From Alviniconcha marisindica (Eukaryota > Mollusca > Gastropoda > Provannidae), in assembly GCA_018857735.1 (NCBI GenBank), contig JABMCL010002869.1:27501-91500 (forward strand): a DNA stretch of 64,000 nucleotides, read 5' to 3'. Under the pieces are notes generated by a model. It saw only the letters and a list, made by a program, of their open reading frames with translations, made no database searches and was not told the DNA's origin. Positions 1 through 10,200 of this stretch are shown here, in pieces. Numbering within the stretch: position 1 is the first letter of the stretch; each line of letters begins with the position of its first letter. The position numbers and the translations under genes are program-made.

Positions 1-120
1 GAGAGTTCCGCTCGTTCGTTTTGAAGTCAGAATCTCAAAGCGCCTGTATTTTTTGCTCTGTTATTTTTATTATTAAAATAATATTAATGCCAGACTTCGG
101 TACAAAAAATAAATAAAATC

Positions 121-226
121 AAACCACACACACACACAACACACACACACACGCACCACGCACGCACAACGAAACAGCACAATAAAAGGGACGGGGGGGG
201 GGGGCGGGGGGGGGGGGCAGTAGGAA
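121..226. repeat. CA-rich tract and poly-G tract
   Basis: A CA-rich stretch (about 127-175) is followed by two runs of G separated by a single C (about 194-216). No coding signal is seen; short open frames here are low-complexity. The G runs could form G-quadruplexes but are also error-prone in assembly. Confidence 0.8.
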
Positions 227-255
227 GGAGATGGGGAGTGGGGTTGCAGTGTGGG

Positions 256-590
256 CGGGTGGGAAAGCTCCATTGGTAGAGCATCCCACTGAAAAGCCAG
301 GTACAGTACTGAGGCGGGTTCGAGTCCCAGGTGCGGCGAGGGATGTTTTCTCCCAGAGTGAACTTTCAGTGCAACTCTCTCATTACGTTGTCCGTACAGC
401 CCCCGTGTGCTGTCAATCGCATGCATCAACGTCTGTGCGCACGTTAAAAATCCCATACACTGGCAGCCACACCACTGTCTGGACACACAAAACTACTGCA
501 CACTGTGGCAAGAATGGGAAGCGCTGCTCTTGCAGCTGTTGTGCCATTCCAGATAAGGCGATCAAAATGTCCCACACGGGATAATGAAGT
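256..590 (+). mobile_element. tRNA-derived SINE, family A, copy 1
   Basis: The 5' end is tRNA-like, with an A-box-like TGGTAGAGCATC near 275 and a B-box GGTTCGAGTCCC near 317. The body (GCATGCATCAACGT..., TGCGCACGTTAAAAATCCCA) recurs in inverted orientation at 4822-5140, and both copies share a 3' segment ending near AATGAAGTAC. This supports a dispersed RNA-polymerase-III-type SINE rather than a tRNA gene: no complete acceptor or anticodon stem can be folded. No target duplication was identified. The body resembles SINEs common in molluscs, but the family name was not checked. Confidence 0.75.
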
Positions 591-1545
591 ACGAAAGAGA
601 GAGACGGCAAATGCAACTGTTGCTCTGTGAAGCATGACCACTGGAATCAGGGTGTTAAATTCACGAACGTGCATTGACAAGCGTATCGCGTGGTTTTGAC
701 TAAAGTTACAGTCACGTTGCTTTTTCGTGGGCCGTTTCGGAAGGGTGGGGATCGTCCGAACTAAACATGTTGCTCTTTGTTTCCGTGCTTGTGATTGACA
801 GATGCGTTTGTAAGCACAAGAAATAATTCCACCCGAGTCTATTCTGTATCTGTCTCTCCCCCCAACCCCCACCGCCCCCATCCCCACCACCACCACCCCG
901 CGCTGTCCCGTCCCCCGCCTTTTTTTTTTTCTTCTTCTTTTTCTTTCTCTTCTTCTTCCTGTCTGCATGTGTTTTAGTTTATCACAAAAGGCCAATGCTG
1001 CATTCGAGGGAAACGATACGTCTCGACCTATCCTTGATGAGGTTGCTCAGGGACCGTTGTTCAAGGCTAGAGAAGAAAGAAAGAAAAAAAGAAAAAAAAA
1101 GGGAAAAAAGGAAAAGAAAAAAGAAGAAGAAATGGGGACACACAAATTGCTTTACGTGAAAACAGTGTCAGGGCTTGTTCGTTTTTCTTTTCTTTTCTAA
1201 TTTCCATTATTGAAGACCCCCTTTTTTTTCTTTTCTTTTTTGAGGGATTTTGTTGTTGTTGTAATTGAAATGCGAAGTTACAGCTAAAAATGTTATTCTT
1301 TTGTTGTGCAAGATATTTTCAGTACATCGACGTGTATGTTTTGACTGCGTGTGTGAATTGTTGGAAAGGAAATAGTCGGTCCCACTAGCAACAGAATAAC
1401 AATATTACTGTAGAAAATGGAGGGCGGGTGGGCTTAAAGGGGGAGACGTTGTTCAGATGACGTAGACGTAGAGGTGTAAGGTTAGCCCCGTCACACCTGC
1501 TTGCACTGACCCCACCTGTCCTGACTGTTACAGACTCAATTTGAG

Positions 1546-1548
<3 letters not shown>
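591..1548. other. Gene-free stretch with pyrimidine and purine tracts
   Basis: No gene is recognised. There is a C/T-rich tract at about 858-960 and an A/G-rich tract at about 1067-1131. The remainder is unremarkable AT-rich sequence. Open frames in it are short and low-complexity. Confidence 0.6.

Positions 1549-1613
<65 letters not shown>
1549..1613. repeat. (GT)n microsatellite
   Basis: An uninterrupted GT dinucleotide run of about 65 bp. Confidence 0.95.
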
Positions 1614-1614
<1 letters not shown>

Positions 1615-1767
1615 GATTTGTTTTGCTTCACACAAGCACTTGAGACTGTTGGCTAATCCGTGGTGTCTTGCTCGGCACGTTTCTTGGCTGTAAATATGAT
1701 ATGATGTACGTACGAAGTATCCTTTTGCTTGCTGTGTGTGTGTCTAGCAAGGACGGACACAAGCACA

Positions 1768-1769
<2 letters not shown>

Positions 1770-1833
<64 letters not shown>
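1770..1833. repeat. (CT)n microsatellite
   Basis: A CT/TC run with one interruption (TCC), lying just 5' of the SINE at 1877. Confidence 0.95.
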
Positions 1834-1835
<2 letters not shown>

Positions 1836-1876
1836 TTGCCATTAATTACTCCGTTTTGTGTTTGTATTTCTGTTAT

Positions 1877-2320
1877 ACGGGATAGCTCAGTGGTTAGAGC
1901 GCCGGACTCGTGATTGAAAGGTCGCGGGTTCGAATCCCTGCAGGAGCGGCGGGAGAATTTTCTTCTCCAGGGTCGGCTTTCTGTGCAGACTCTTATTTCG
2001 GTATCCGTTCCACCCCGTGTTACCGCAGTAGCACGTAAAAGATCCCGGTCATTCTGCCAAAAGTGCAGGTGGCAGGTTACAGCTAAACACGCATACACCT
2101 TACGTATGTGGCTTTTTCATGAAGTGACATGGAGCATGGTTGTATGGTGTACACAGACCTTGCGCCGAGACTGCAGCAGTTTCATGTGGCACCAGCCATG
2201 CCAGCGCTGTAAGTACACCACTTCGGTGGATATTCAAAAAAACGCGCTATGAAAAGCTAGTCACTCATGTAGAATTACAAGAGAATAGCGCTATATAAGC
2301 GATCATCAATCAATCAATAT
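1877..2320 (+). mobile_element. tRNA-derived SINE, family B
   Basis: About 440 bp. The tRNA-like head has an A-box AGCTCAGTGGTTAGAGC and a B-box GGGTTCGAATCCCTG near 1926. A long unique body follows, then GCGCTATATAAG and a (ATCA)n tail near 2290-2318. The D-arm and T-arm are tRNA-like but the anticodon stem and acceptor pairing are broken, so this is a retroposon head and not a functional tRNA. The A/T-rich tetranucleotide tail is typical of invertebrate SINEs. Confidence 0.8.
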
Positions 2321-2481
2321 CACAAACGCCTGTGTGTATTTTGATTTCCGCTACACTATTTTAATTTACCCTTGTGTAAAATAAGCCTGTAATTAATGTA
2401 TTGTCCACCTTCAATATCGTAACGATCAACACATTAACTGTAAGTATAATACTAATCATTATTATCATTATACTTATAACT

Positions 2482-2482
<1 letters not shown>

Positions 2483-2547
<65 letters not shown>

Positions 2548-2549
2548 AT
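2483..2549. repeat. (TC)n followed by (TCTA)n microsatellite
   Basis: A CT run of about 53 bp that changes to a TCTA tetranucleotide repeat at its 3' end. Confidence 0.95.
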
Positions 2550-2789
2550 ACTGAATTCGTCGAAATACCACTCTGGACATAATAATTGTAGTGCTGAATT
2601 TGAGAACGAGATCATCTGAAAGAGCGACAACATAGACGTGGCCATTCTCAGCACAAAGGACTTCTTCACTAACGCAAGAGGTTTGTAAATTGAACAAAAC
2701 CCTCGATTTCAGGTTTTTGTTTTCATCTCTTCTACCTGATGGAGGGAGGTAGACTGTTCTTTCTGGACAGAGCAAGGTTAGGAAATGCT

Positions 2790-3364
2790 GTAAGGTCCTG
2801 TAATGAGAAGACGGCGTGTGCTCCTATGACGCAGTCTTCTGGGCGGAGGATAAGTAAGTAAACATGGTGCTTAACGTCCACAGAAACCATGAGGCTTATT
2901 AGGGACGGGGAGAAGGGGGATTATATACCTATCGCTACACTGTCACCACCAGAATGACTCCTGCATTAAGATGGGCAGCGATGAGAGCCATTTTAATGTT
3001 TCATAATTGTGAGGGACAAAGTCGCAAGACAGTGTCCACAGACCACAACTTTTGAAGGGAAAGGAAAGCCGAAGCAGATTCGAACCGAGGTCCTTCTGCT
3101 TATCACCGCTAGGCCAAACCGGCTCACGGCGGAGGATCACAACGTCTTGTCTTACCTACCGAGACGCGATGACGTCGTGTCTAGCTTAAATGTGAAAGCG
3201 GCATGTGCTGGTATGACGCAGTCTTGTGGGCGGGAAGGTCTCCACGTCTTGTCTTACCTACCGAGACGCGATGACGTCGTGTCTAGCTTAATGGGAGGAA
3301 GGCGTGTGCCCGTAGTGACGCAGTCTTCTGGGTGAGAATGGAGGTCTCGGCATCTCGTCTTACC
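2790..3364. repeat. Local tandem duplication, unit about 105 bp, interrupted by a SINE
   Basis: Two copies of a segment containing CTTGTCTTACCTACCGAGAC occur at about 3144 and 3248. The shared block runs on with GCGATGACGTCGTGTCTAGC. Related ends ATGACGCAGTCTT(C/G)TGGGCGG occur near 2827, 3214 and 3318. A further diverged unit near 3355 reads CTCGTCTTACCTGCCGG. Each unit contains a CTTACC block that is a splice donor on the - strand. The SINE at 2852-3127 split the first unit. Confidence 0.75.
2852..3127 (-). mobile_element. tRNA-derived SINE, family C, with target-site duplication
   Basis: A 276-bp insertion flanked by the perfect 10-bp direct repeat GGCGGAGGAT at 2842-2851 and 3128-3137. 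Read on the - strand it begins with a tRNA-like head: A-box TGGCCTAGCGGT and B-box GGTTCGAATC near 3078-3087. It ends with GACGTTAAGCACCATG and a TTAC/TTA tail near 2852-2880. The flanks rejoin into a locally duplicated unit, which supports true insertion. The 3' tail resembles the dispersed GTTGACTGGGCGTTAAGCACC element at 63250. Confidence 0.85.
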
Positions 3365-3500
3365 TGCCGGCGTTCCCGTTCCACGACGTCCCGGCGTTTA
3401 CGGAACCGTCGGCAGTGCGGCCCCGTTTGCCAAGCAGCCGACAGCGCCGGTGGCTTCAGATCGCTCCCACCTGCCTCTCCGGCAGCATCGGCACAACCGT
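3364..3500 (-). CDS. Possible orphan exon of an unidentified - strand gene
   Basis: On the - strand this 137-bp, GC-richer block is bordered by an acceptor-like TTCATCACAG and a strong donor CAG|GTAAGA. One frame stays open and gives an Ala/Gly-rich then Arg-rich peptide ending ...RKRRDVVERERRQ. I do not recognise it, no neighbouring exon in matching phase was found, and the composition could arise by chance. The donor region is the one duplicated at 3144 and 3248. Confidence 0.25.
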
Positions 3501-4035
3501 CTGTGATGAATATCAGAACAATAACAATCACATGGGAAAGATGACTCAAGATAAACTCGCCTTGCGTATGTTTTTTATATTTTTTTATTTTTATTTTTAT
3601 GGGCTGCATGAATACATGCACGTGCCCTACATCTTCCCACCCCGTCTCCCCCACGCTCTTTATGCATCTGCACACCGACTTCAGGGCTATGACCGTACCA
3701 CACCTCGTGGGCTGCTGTTGCTGGATGATGTCTCGACATGGGGAAGCGGACGGAAACGGCTGCACGCGCGAAATCTCTTTCCCAGCTGTGCGTGGTGGGC
3801 CGAAGTCAAGAAGAGGTGTGACGTGCTTGAACTCATCATGTAGACCATCCCGCGGTCAGGTACCGCGGACGTAGAAATCAAAGGCCCTCTCAGCCGATAA
3901 TTCAGAACTGTCGAAGTTGTAGCTTCCGGCCTTCTGTCCTCAACAGTCGTCCTCCTTCTGTGCTTGAAACCCGGCTACATTTGGTCGTTTTCCCACGATC
4001 GTCCGTCCATATAATCCATTCTAATCAACCAACAG

Positions 4036-4036
<1 letters not shown>
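3501..4036. other. No gene recognised
   Basis: Mixed sequence with a T-rich stretch at about 3569-3600 and moderately GC-rich DNA at about 3620-3880. Open frames on both strands are short and match nothing I recognise. Confidence 0.5.

Positions 4037-4105
<69 letters not shown>
4037..4105. repeat. (CT)n microsatellite
   Basis: A CT run of about 69 bp. Confidence 0.95.
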
Positions 4106-4108
<3 letters not shown>

Positions 4109-4289
4109 GAGACAGAAGTTTGTTGCCTGAACCAAGCTTTGCATGCGCATGCTTTATACCTACTGCCAAGCTTTGACTCTGCCATCTCAATTAATTCTAC
4201 TCATTTTTGTCTTGGTGCTCTTTAGTCATAATTTGATTTGATTTTTGTACTTGTACATTAATTAACCCACTCCCCCCGCCCCCCATCAT

Positions 4290-4366
4290 GTTCTTTGTAA
4301 AGCGCCCAGGGCTTTTTAAGAATTTGCATTCGAGAAATGATCGTTATTATCATTATGATAATTAAC
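4290..4366 (+). mobile_element. SINE 3'-end fragment
   Basis: The sequence TTTGTAAAGCGCCCAGGGC, then a short spacer and an AT-rich (ATT/ATC)n tail, matches the layout of SINE tails such as the one ending family B near 2285. No tRNA head is present, so it is a truncated fragment. Confidence 0.5.
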
Positions 4367-4821
4367 GTCATGATGTGGAATGTGAACAGCGACTTGGAGC
4401 TTTACTTCTAATTTGTACGACGTGTGTGTCGCCCTGTGACGATGATCGCGGTTGACTGGGCGTTTGTAGAATGATGTGAGGAAATGTGCTGCCCGTCCGT
4501 AACCGTTGACCGTGACTGACACCTTACCTGCTATATATCTTGTCTGAAAAGTTACGTGATTGCTTGACTGGGTTATTGGGTTTGACGAGTATTGTATGCA
4601 TCTTTGATTGACTGTGAAGAAGTCTCTTTGTTTTCGTGACCGTGTTCAAGTTTCAGTCTGAAGGTTAGAAGCGTGGGCCGAGTACGATCCGCAGTGTCAG
4701 CTGGGTAAAGTAATTTAATCGATCCACTGAGGACGGTGCAACTCGGTCAGCTCTTTTGAATCGGGAACAAATCCACACACAGTGCAAAAACACTCACAAC
4801 AAGCCTCACCAAACTAGTTAG

Positions 4822-5140
4822 TACTTCATTGCCCCTTGCGGGAAATTCGGGTCGTCTTATCCGAGCCTTACCTTACAGCAGCCGCAAGAGCAGCGCTACC
4901 CATTCCTACCAGTGTGTGCAGTGTTTTTGTGTGTCCTAACAGTGGCATGGCTGCCAGTGTTTGGGATTTTTAACGTGCGCACAAAATGTTGATGCATGCG
5001 ATGTAGGGACACCGTAAGAAAGTCTGCACTGAAAGCTGACTGGGAGAAAAATCCCTTGCCGCACGGGGGACTCAAACTTGCATCAGTATTGCGCCTGGCT
5101 TTGCAGTCAGATGCTGTACCAACTGAGCTATCCCCACCCT
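4822..5140 (-). mobile_element. tRNA-derived SINE, family A, copy 2
   Basis: An inverted copy of the element at 256-590. On the - strand it opens with GGGTGGGGATAGCTCAGTTG near 5140-5121, carries a degenerate B-box (AGTTTGAGTCCC), then GCATGCATCAACATTTTGTG and GTTAAAAATCCCAAACACTG. It ends at CAATGAAGTAC near 4822. The two copies differ by scattered substitutions and small indels, as expected of independent old insertions. Confidence 0.78.
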
Positions 5141-5229
5141 TAATTTAATGCTAAGTTAAGCGTATTCTGTATGAAGTGACTTTTTGACGTGCACTAGATG
5201 TACACTACAGTGAAATCTGCAAATGCCAC

Positions 5230-5345
5230 GCTCTCTCTCTCTCAGTCTGTCTGTCTGTCTGTCTCTGTCTCTCTCTCGTGTGTGTGTGTGTATTGTGTGT
5301 GTGTGTGTGTGTGTGTGCATGCATGCGGGTGGGCGGGCAGGCATG
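5230..5345. repeat. Compound CT, CTGT, GT and GGGC/GCAT microsatellite
   Basis: CT, then TCTG, then GT runs, followed by short GCATGCGGGC repeats. It lies about 190 bp upstream of the first MICU exon in the window. Confidence 0.9.
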
Positions 5346-5533
5346 CGGGCGTGTGTGCATTATTCATCTTACGTTTTTATTAACTTGTTTTAGCTATAAT
5401 TGTAATTTGTTTAATTTTTTTTTGTCTTTTTGTTTTTCCTACCAGTTTCGTTCATCCACATGTTACACTGACAGTATGTTTCAAAGCAAACTTTCTTTTA
5501 AGGACAATAAAGTGTTATCTTACCTCTTTGCAG

Positions 5534-5616
5534 AGCCCCACTCTGGTTTCCGCATCGCTTTCAACATGTTCGACACAGACGGTAATCAGATTGTCGACAA
5601 GCGAGAGTTCCTCGTG
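5534..5616 (+). CDS. MICU3: MICU exon with EF-hand 1
   Basis: The acceptor CTCTTTGCAG and donor GTAAGT frame an exon encoding the first EF-hand loop, [12 protein letters not shown]. Ca2+ ligand positions 1, 3, 5, 9 and 12 are D, D, N, D and E, so the loop appears competent. The exon starts mid-codon; an upstream base giving Lys (KPH...) would match the family. It ends in phase 0 as ...REFLV and joins LENFF in the next exon. Confidence 0.92.
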
Positions 5617-7202
5617 GTAAGTTCTGCTGTTTCAAGGTTCTGACAGTCTGCTTTGTCATCACAGTCTATGTTCATTAGTTAATGTTTCAAAATTCACGTT
5701 CAAGCACATCACTGTGCCAGCACTCTTGTTTTTTCTTTTGTCTTGTTGTACGTGTAGTATTGAATATACTCATTTGTTCCATGTATCTTTTATATATTTT
5801 TTATGTATATAGTTTTTCTCTTATGTCCTTCTGTTTTTCGGATTCTTGATTTTAGTAATGGTGTGCATATTTTCTAGCACGATGGGTAATGTTTGTATTG
5901 CTGTGTTTTGAGGTCTATAATGTTTTCTGTTTCTTGTATCACAAAGATAGGCACGAGTTTGACAGTCACAGTGGCAGTTTGCATTGTTTCAGATATTTCA
6001 AGCTTTTTTTGTTTGTTTTTGTTGTTGTTGTAAGTTTGTTAGCTTTGATCTTTTGATTGTCTTAAAAGGGAGTGTCCTGCCATAATACAGGTCTGTGTAG
6101 ATCATAGGTCAGTATAGCACTGGACTTATGATTTTGATCAACAGTTTGTGTAAAACAAGAGTGTCAGCAATGTATGAACTTTTCGCCTGATGATTGTTAT
6201 TCAGCAGATTTGTGGTTGAAGCCACAGGTATTTTGAAGTTTAGAAGAAGGACAAAAAGAAAAGGCTACATGATAACACCAGTTTAAAGAGATGTGTCCTC
6301 TTTAAACAATGTGTTATGCATCCCACGCACATGTGTATGTGTGTGTGTTAAAAAGAGAGTGAGAGTGAGTGTATGTGTAAAAGAAAAGTGTGTGTGTGTG
6401 CTCATGTGTGTGCCAGCCATGTGTTTTGTGTGTGAGTATGCGTGTGTATTTGTGTTTTGTGCAGGTGTGTGTATGTATATGCCATGTGTGTGTGTGTGCG
6501 TGCTTGTGCGTACATACGTGTGTGTGTTTCTCTGGTTGAAATTCAAAGTACCTGTGGTTGATGCATGTGCTGGAACCGGGGTCTTGTGTGGCATGTGACA
6601 GACAGGGAGAAATGGTAACATTTCTTTGGTCCAAGAGGTTTTCTTTTTCTCTCTCATTGTTTTTGATATGGTGGTTTCATCTCTTCTCTCTTGCTCAGTC
6701 TCAACAACCAGAACATCAGATCTGTTTGAAGGAGTTAAGTAAACACATCATGAAGCAACAACAATAGTGGTGGCAAACTTGCTGGAAATGAACAGGAACA
6801 GGAGTAGGTCGAGATAGAATGCGGACTGAACGGAGACAGGGGCGATATGTATAAAGGGAGGCAACTCCCCAAATCACCATCCCTGCAAGTGTATCATTCT
6901 TGTTCCCCTTGTTGGCTGGTTTTAAAAATAAAAATAAATTAAAAAAAGGAAACAGCGGGAATGACTACTTATGATCTCTGTCAATAGACATACATAGGCA
7001 ACTGCCCTGTTGGTAGTGTGAGGTTTATGACATACCCACAAAACTCTTAAGGTCCATCTAGGTATAAGGCATTCTTTCCACAGAGGGAATCAGAAGTAAA
7101 CCTGTCACCAAGGACTGCCCCTGCTTTAATAAGGGTGATTGTAAAAAAAGAGGGGTTCCAATGTATTTTATGTCAGTTTTGCTTCTCCTTTATCTTGACA
7201 AT

Positions 7203-7241
<39 letters not shown>

Positions 7242-10200
7242 CTCCCCTCTCTCTCTCTCTCTCTCTCTGTGGTATGTGTAGGAACCCCCAGTTTTTATGC
7301 CAAAACATTGAAACATGTTAGAGGACTGGAGAAACAGTTGTTTCTCAGGATGGGTCATTTGAACAGAAAGATAGAGAGAAAGTTTAGTGAGAAATGGTGT
7401 TAAGAGGATGTATTCTTTGGTGAGGGTTCATTAACTTGGAAATTTGATGGGAGAGGCTTCAGGAAAGTGGTCTTAGAAGAGGGTATTGGTTCTTCATGTG
7501 GGGTTTAGTTATTATATAGAAATATGAAGGAAAATGTTTGAAAGAAGAGGCCTTAAAGGGGGATGGTCTCTCATGATCTTTATTTAATCTGGAGTTTCTC
7601 TGTACTGAATCAGAGTGAAAGCATCATCATCAAAACTGGGTACCACCATGGATGTTGAATACTGACAGAAATCCATGCTTCCATTGGGCCATGCTTGAAA
7701 AACATGTGCTCCATGGAAGGACTGAATACAAGTGTGTAAATCAGAGTGGTCAAATGTGTGTCTCACCATTGAGTTCAGTATATCCAGGAGGAACATCAGA
7801 TTTATCTGCGAGATGTGAATTCTGCAGAGATTGTTATCATTTTCTCTTTAGTCCATGTCCGCAATTGGTTCAGTGGGAATTTAGAGTTGACTTGCCCACC
7901 ATGAAGAAGAGAAACTGATGAGATATGTTGCTGTTAAATGCGAATGTGACTTCACCCCCACCCCTACCATCCACCCCCCAACTGAACCCCCTCCCTATTT
8001 CAGTTTGAAGGTCCACCCAGAATCCTGTAACTCCCTGATGTTCAGTCAGTTCCTTTTCCTCAATACCTTATTAATCATTTTAGTATGACACCCCATAGTC
8101 ATTAACTAACATGATTGGATCATTCAGAATTGGGTCAGTAGATGCCATTTCCTTCAGATGTTTTGTTTTTATTTTTTTAGTTCCTCTGCAAGAATTGCAG
8201 AATAAATGGAACTGAGCATTTCCTTATTGTATGGACTTAATTTTTATATATTCTTAAGTGCAGTTTTTCGTGACTGCAGATTTCACTGTTCCCACATCTT
8301 GGCCCTTTCACAAAATTTTGATGCACATTCTATTGCTTCATTGCAACATTATATCATTGGAATCCCAGGATATGTTAGCTGAGTAGCCGTTTGTTAGTTA
8401 CAACTTTGTGCCAAGTGACAGCTTTGTAATGCTGCTTTTGTTGTTAACTCTTTAACTTGTGCCTTTTCCCCCCACATCCCTGTCTCATTAGCTTAGCTGT
8501 TCACTTTTTGCACAGCAAATAATTACATGTATTTAGATTCTCCACTCTCAACCCCTCACCTTTTCAGCAAAAATATATTTCTTCGACTTGGAAATCTGTA
8601 AAACTAAAAGTCATCAGCGGCCATCTATGTCAGTCTAAAACTATGTTTAGATATTATAACTATCACAGTAATAGCACAAGTTCAGTTGCAAAACACATGG
8701 AGATCCCAACTTTCAAATGTGGATCGAAGTCTATCCAAACGTTTTGCATCAACACCTTGGCTTCAGCAAAACTGTCATAAGGTAACAGTTTATTGCTACA
8801 GCAACTGTCTGATTTAAAAGTGTCAACAGTCTGCCTCACATCAGATGTTTCAACACTAACCATCCTTTGTCAGAAACAGCTTTAAAAAAAAAAATGATTC
8901 AAAGTAGCAGGGACTCTCGCATTTCAAAGATCTCAATAGCGATGATCTCATGTATCTATACATTATGTAAACTGATAATTTCAAGTGATAAAGAGGCTGT
9001 TTTTTTATGTTAATGGTTTTGACACATTGTAAACAAAAAAAACAACAACAAAAAACAGAAAAGAGTTTTAAGTAATAGACACTGACTGCCATTTCCTTTG
9101 GCTGAGAGCCTAGTGATAGTGCAAGATTTGTCAGCACTGAGCTGTGGAACCAAAGATGAGTTGACCCATGCTTATCTGTTGGCAGCAGTTTGCAATTGCT
9201 TGACTGAATTGACACCTCACCTTTTTCTTCTTCTGTTCTGGCTGTTACTCACTATAGTGGGTCTGCGTTCTGTCCAAAACTATGATTCAGACTTTGGCTT
9301 GTGATTTAGCGACTTTTTGCTTGAACTGGCATTAAGGAACTGTTTTCTTCTTCTTTCTTCTTTTTTATTAGATTTTTTTAAAGAAGGAGAAGTCATTCAG
9401 ATCCAGTCCCACGTTGAAGAAAAATTAGTACTTATTTCCTAAATGTGTGGGAAGGGGTTTATTTCCCACTTTTGAATGAAAAGTGCAGACAGGTTTAATC
9501 ATGTTAGTGTTCTTTGATTTTTTTTTTATTAAAAAAGAAAGAAAAAAAAGGAAGGGTAAAAAAAAAAGGGGGGGTGGGGGGTGGGAGGGAAAAGTTACCC
9601 ACAAGGTGGTATGGGAAACCAGATATTATTGATGTTAAACCTAGTCAAGATGTGGTAATAATAGATGATATTTAGACTGAAACATTCTTTTGTATTTGTT
9701 TACTTTCATATGCCTGTACACTTTATTGAAGACTGTTCCATGCAATTTTGCTAAACCTGTTTTTTTGTTTTTGTTTTTTTATGCATGGGATTTGAATGAA
9801 ATAATTTGCCAAATAATCAGACATACAAAATTGGGGAAATGGAACATATTAAAAAAAGAAAAGAAGACAAAATCGAGATAACCAATTTATTTATTTTATT
9901 TTTAAAGGGGTGTGTGGGGGGGAGGGGCTAAATATTTATGGGTGTTAACTGTTCTCAAAAGAACCCCCCTGCCTACCCACCCCCAACAAAAACTCAAAAA
10001 GAAAGGGGAAAAAAAAAAGTTAGACATTATGTTGACTGTATAAAACATACATATCCACAACTTTTTAACTGCTGTCCCACAACTGAAACCGTTTCATCTT
10101 TGAGATGCAACAAAAACACTGTAAAAAGAAGGGTCAATAATTCAAAGCATGGAATGGTCTTCAACAGGGGGTTTATTGTTCACACTGTACTGTCGTCATA

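Noticed and set aside
1877..1950. Possible functional tRNA gene
   Set aside because: D-arm and T-loop look like tRNA, but anticodon stem and acceptor stem do not pair and a SINE body and tail follow.
8856..9215. 119-codon - strand open frame in a MICU intron
   Set aside because: AT-rich with Phe runs, no splice context, no recognisable motif.
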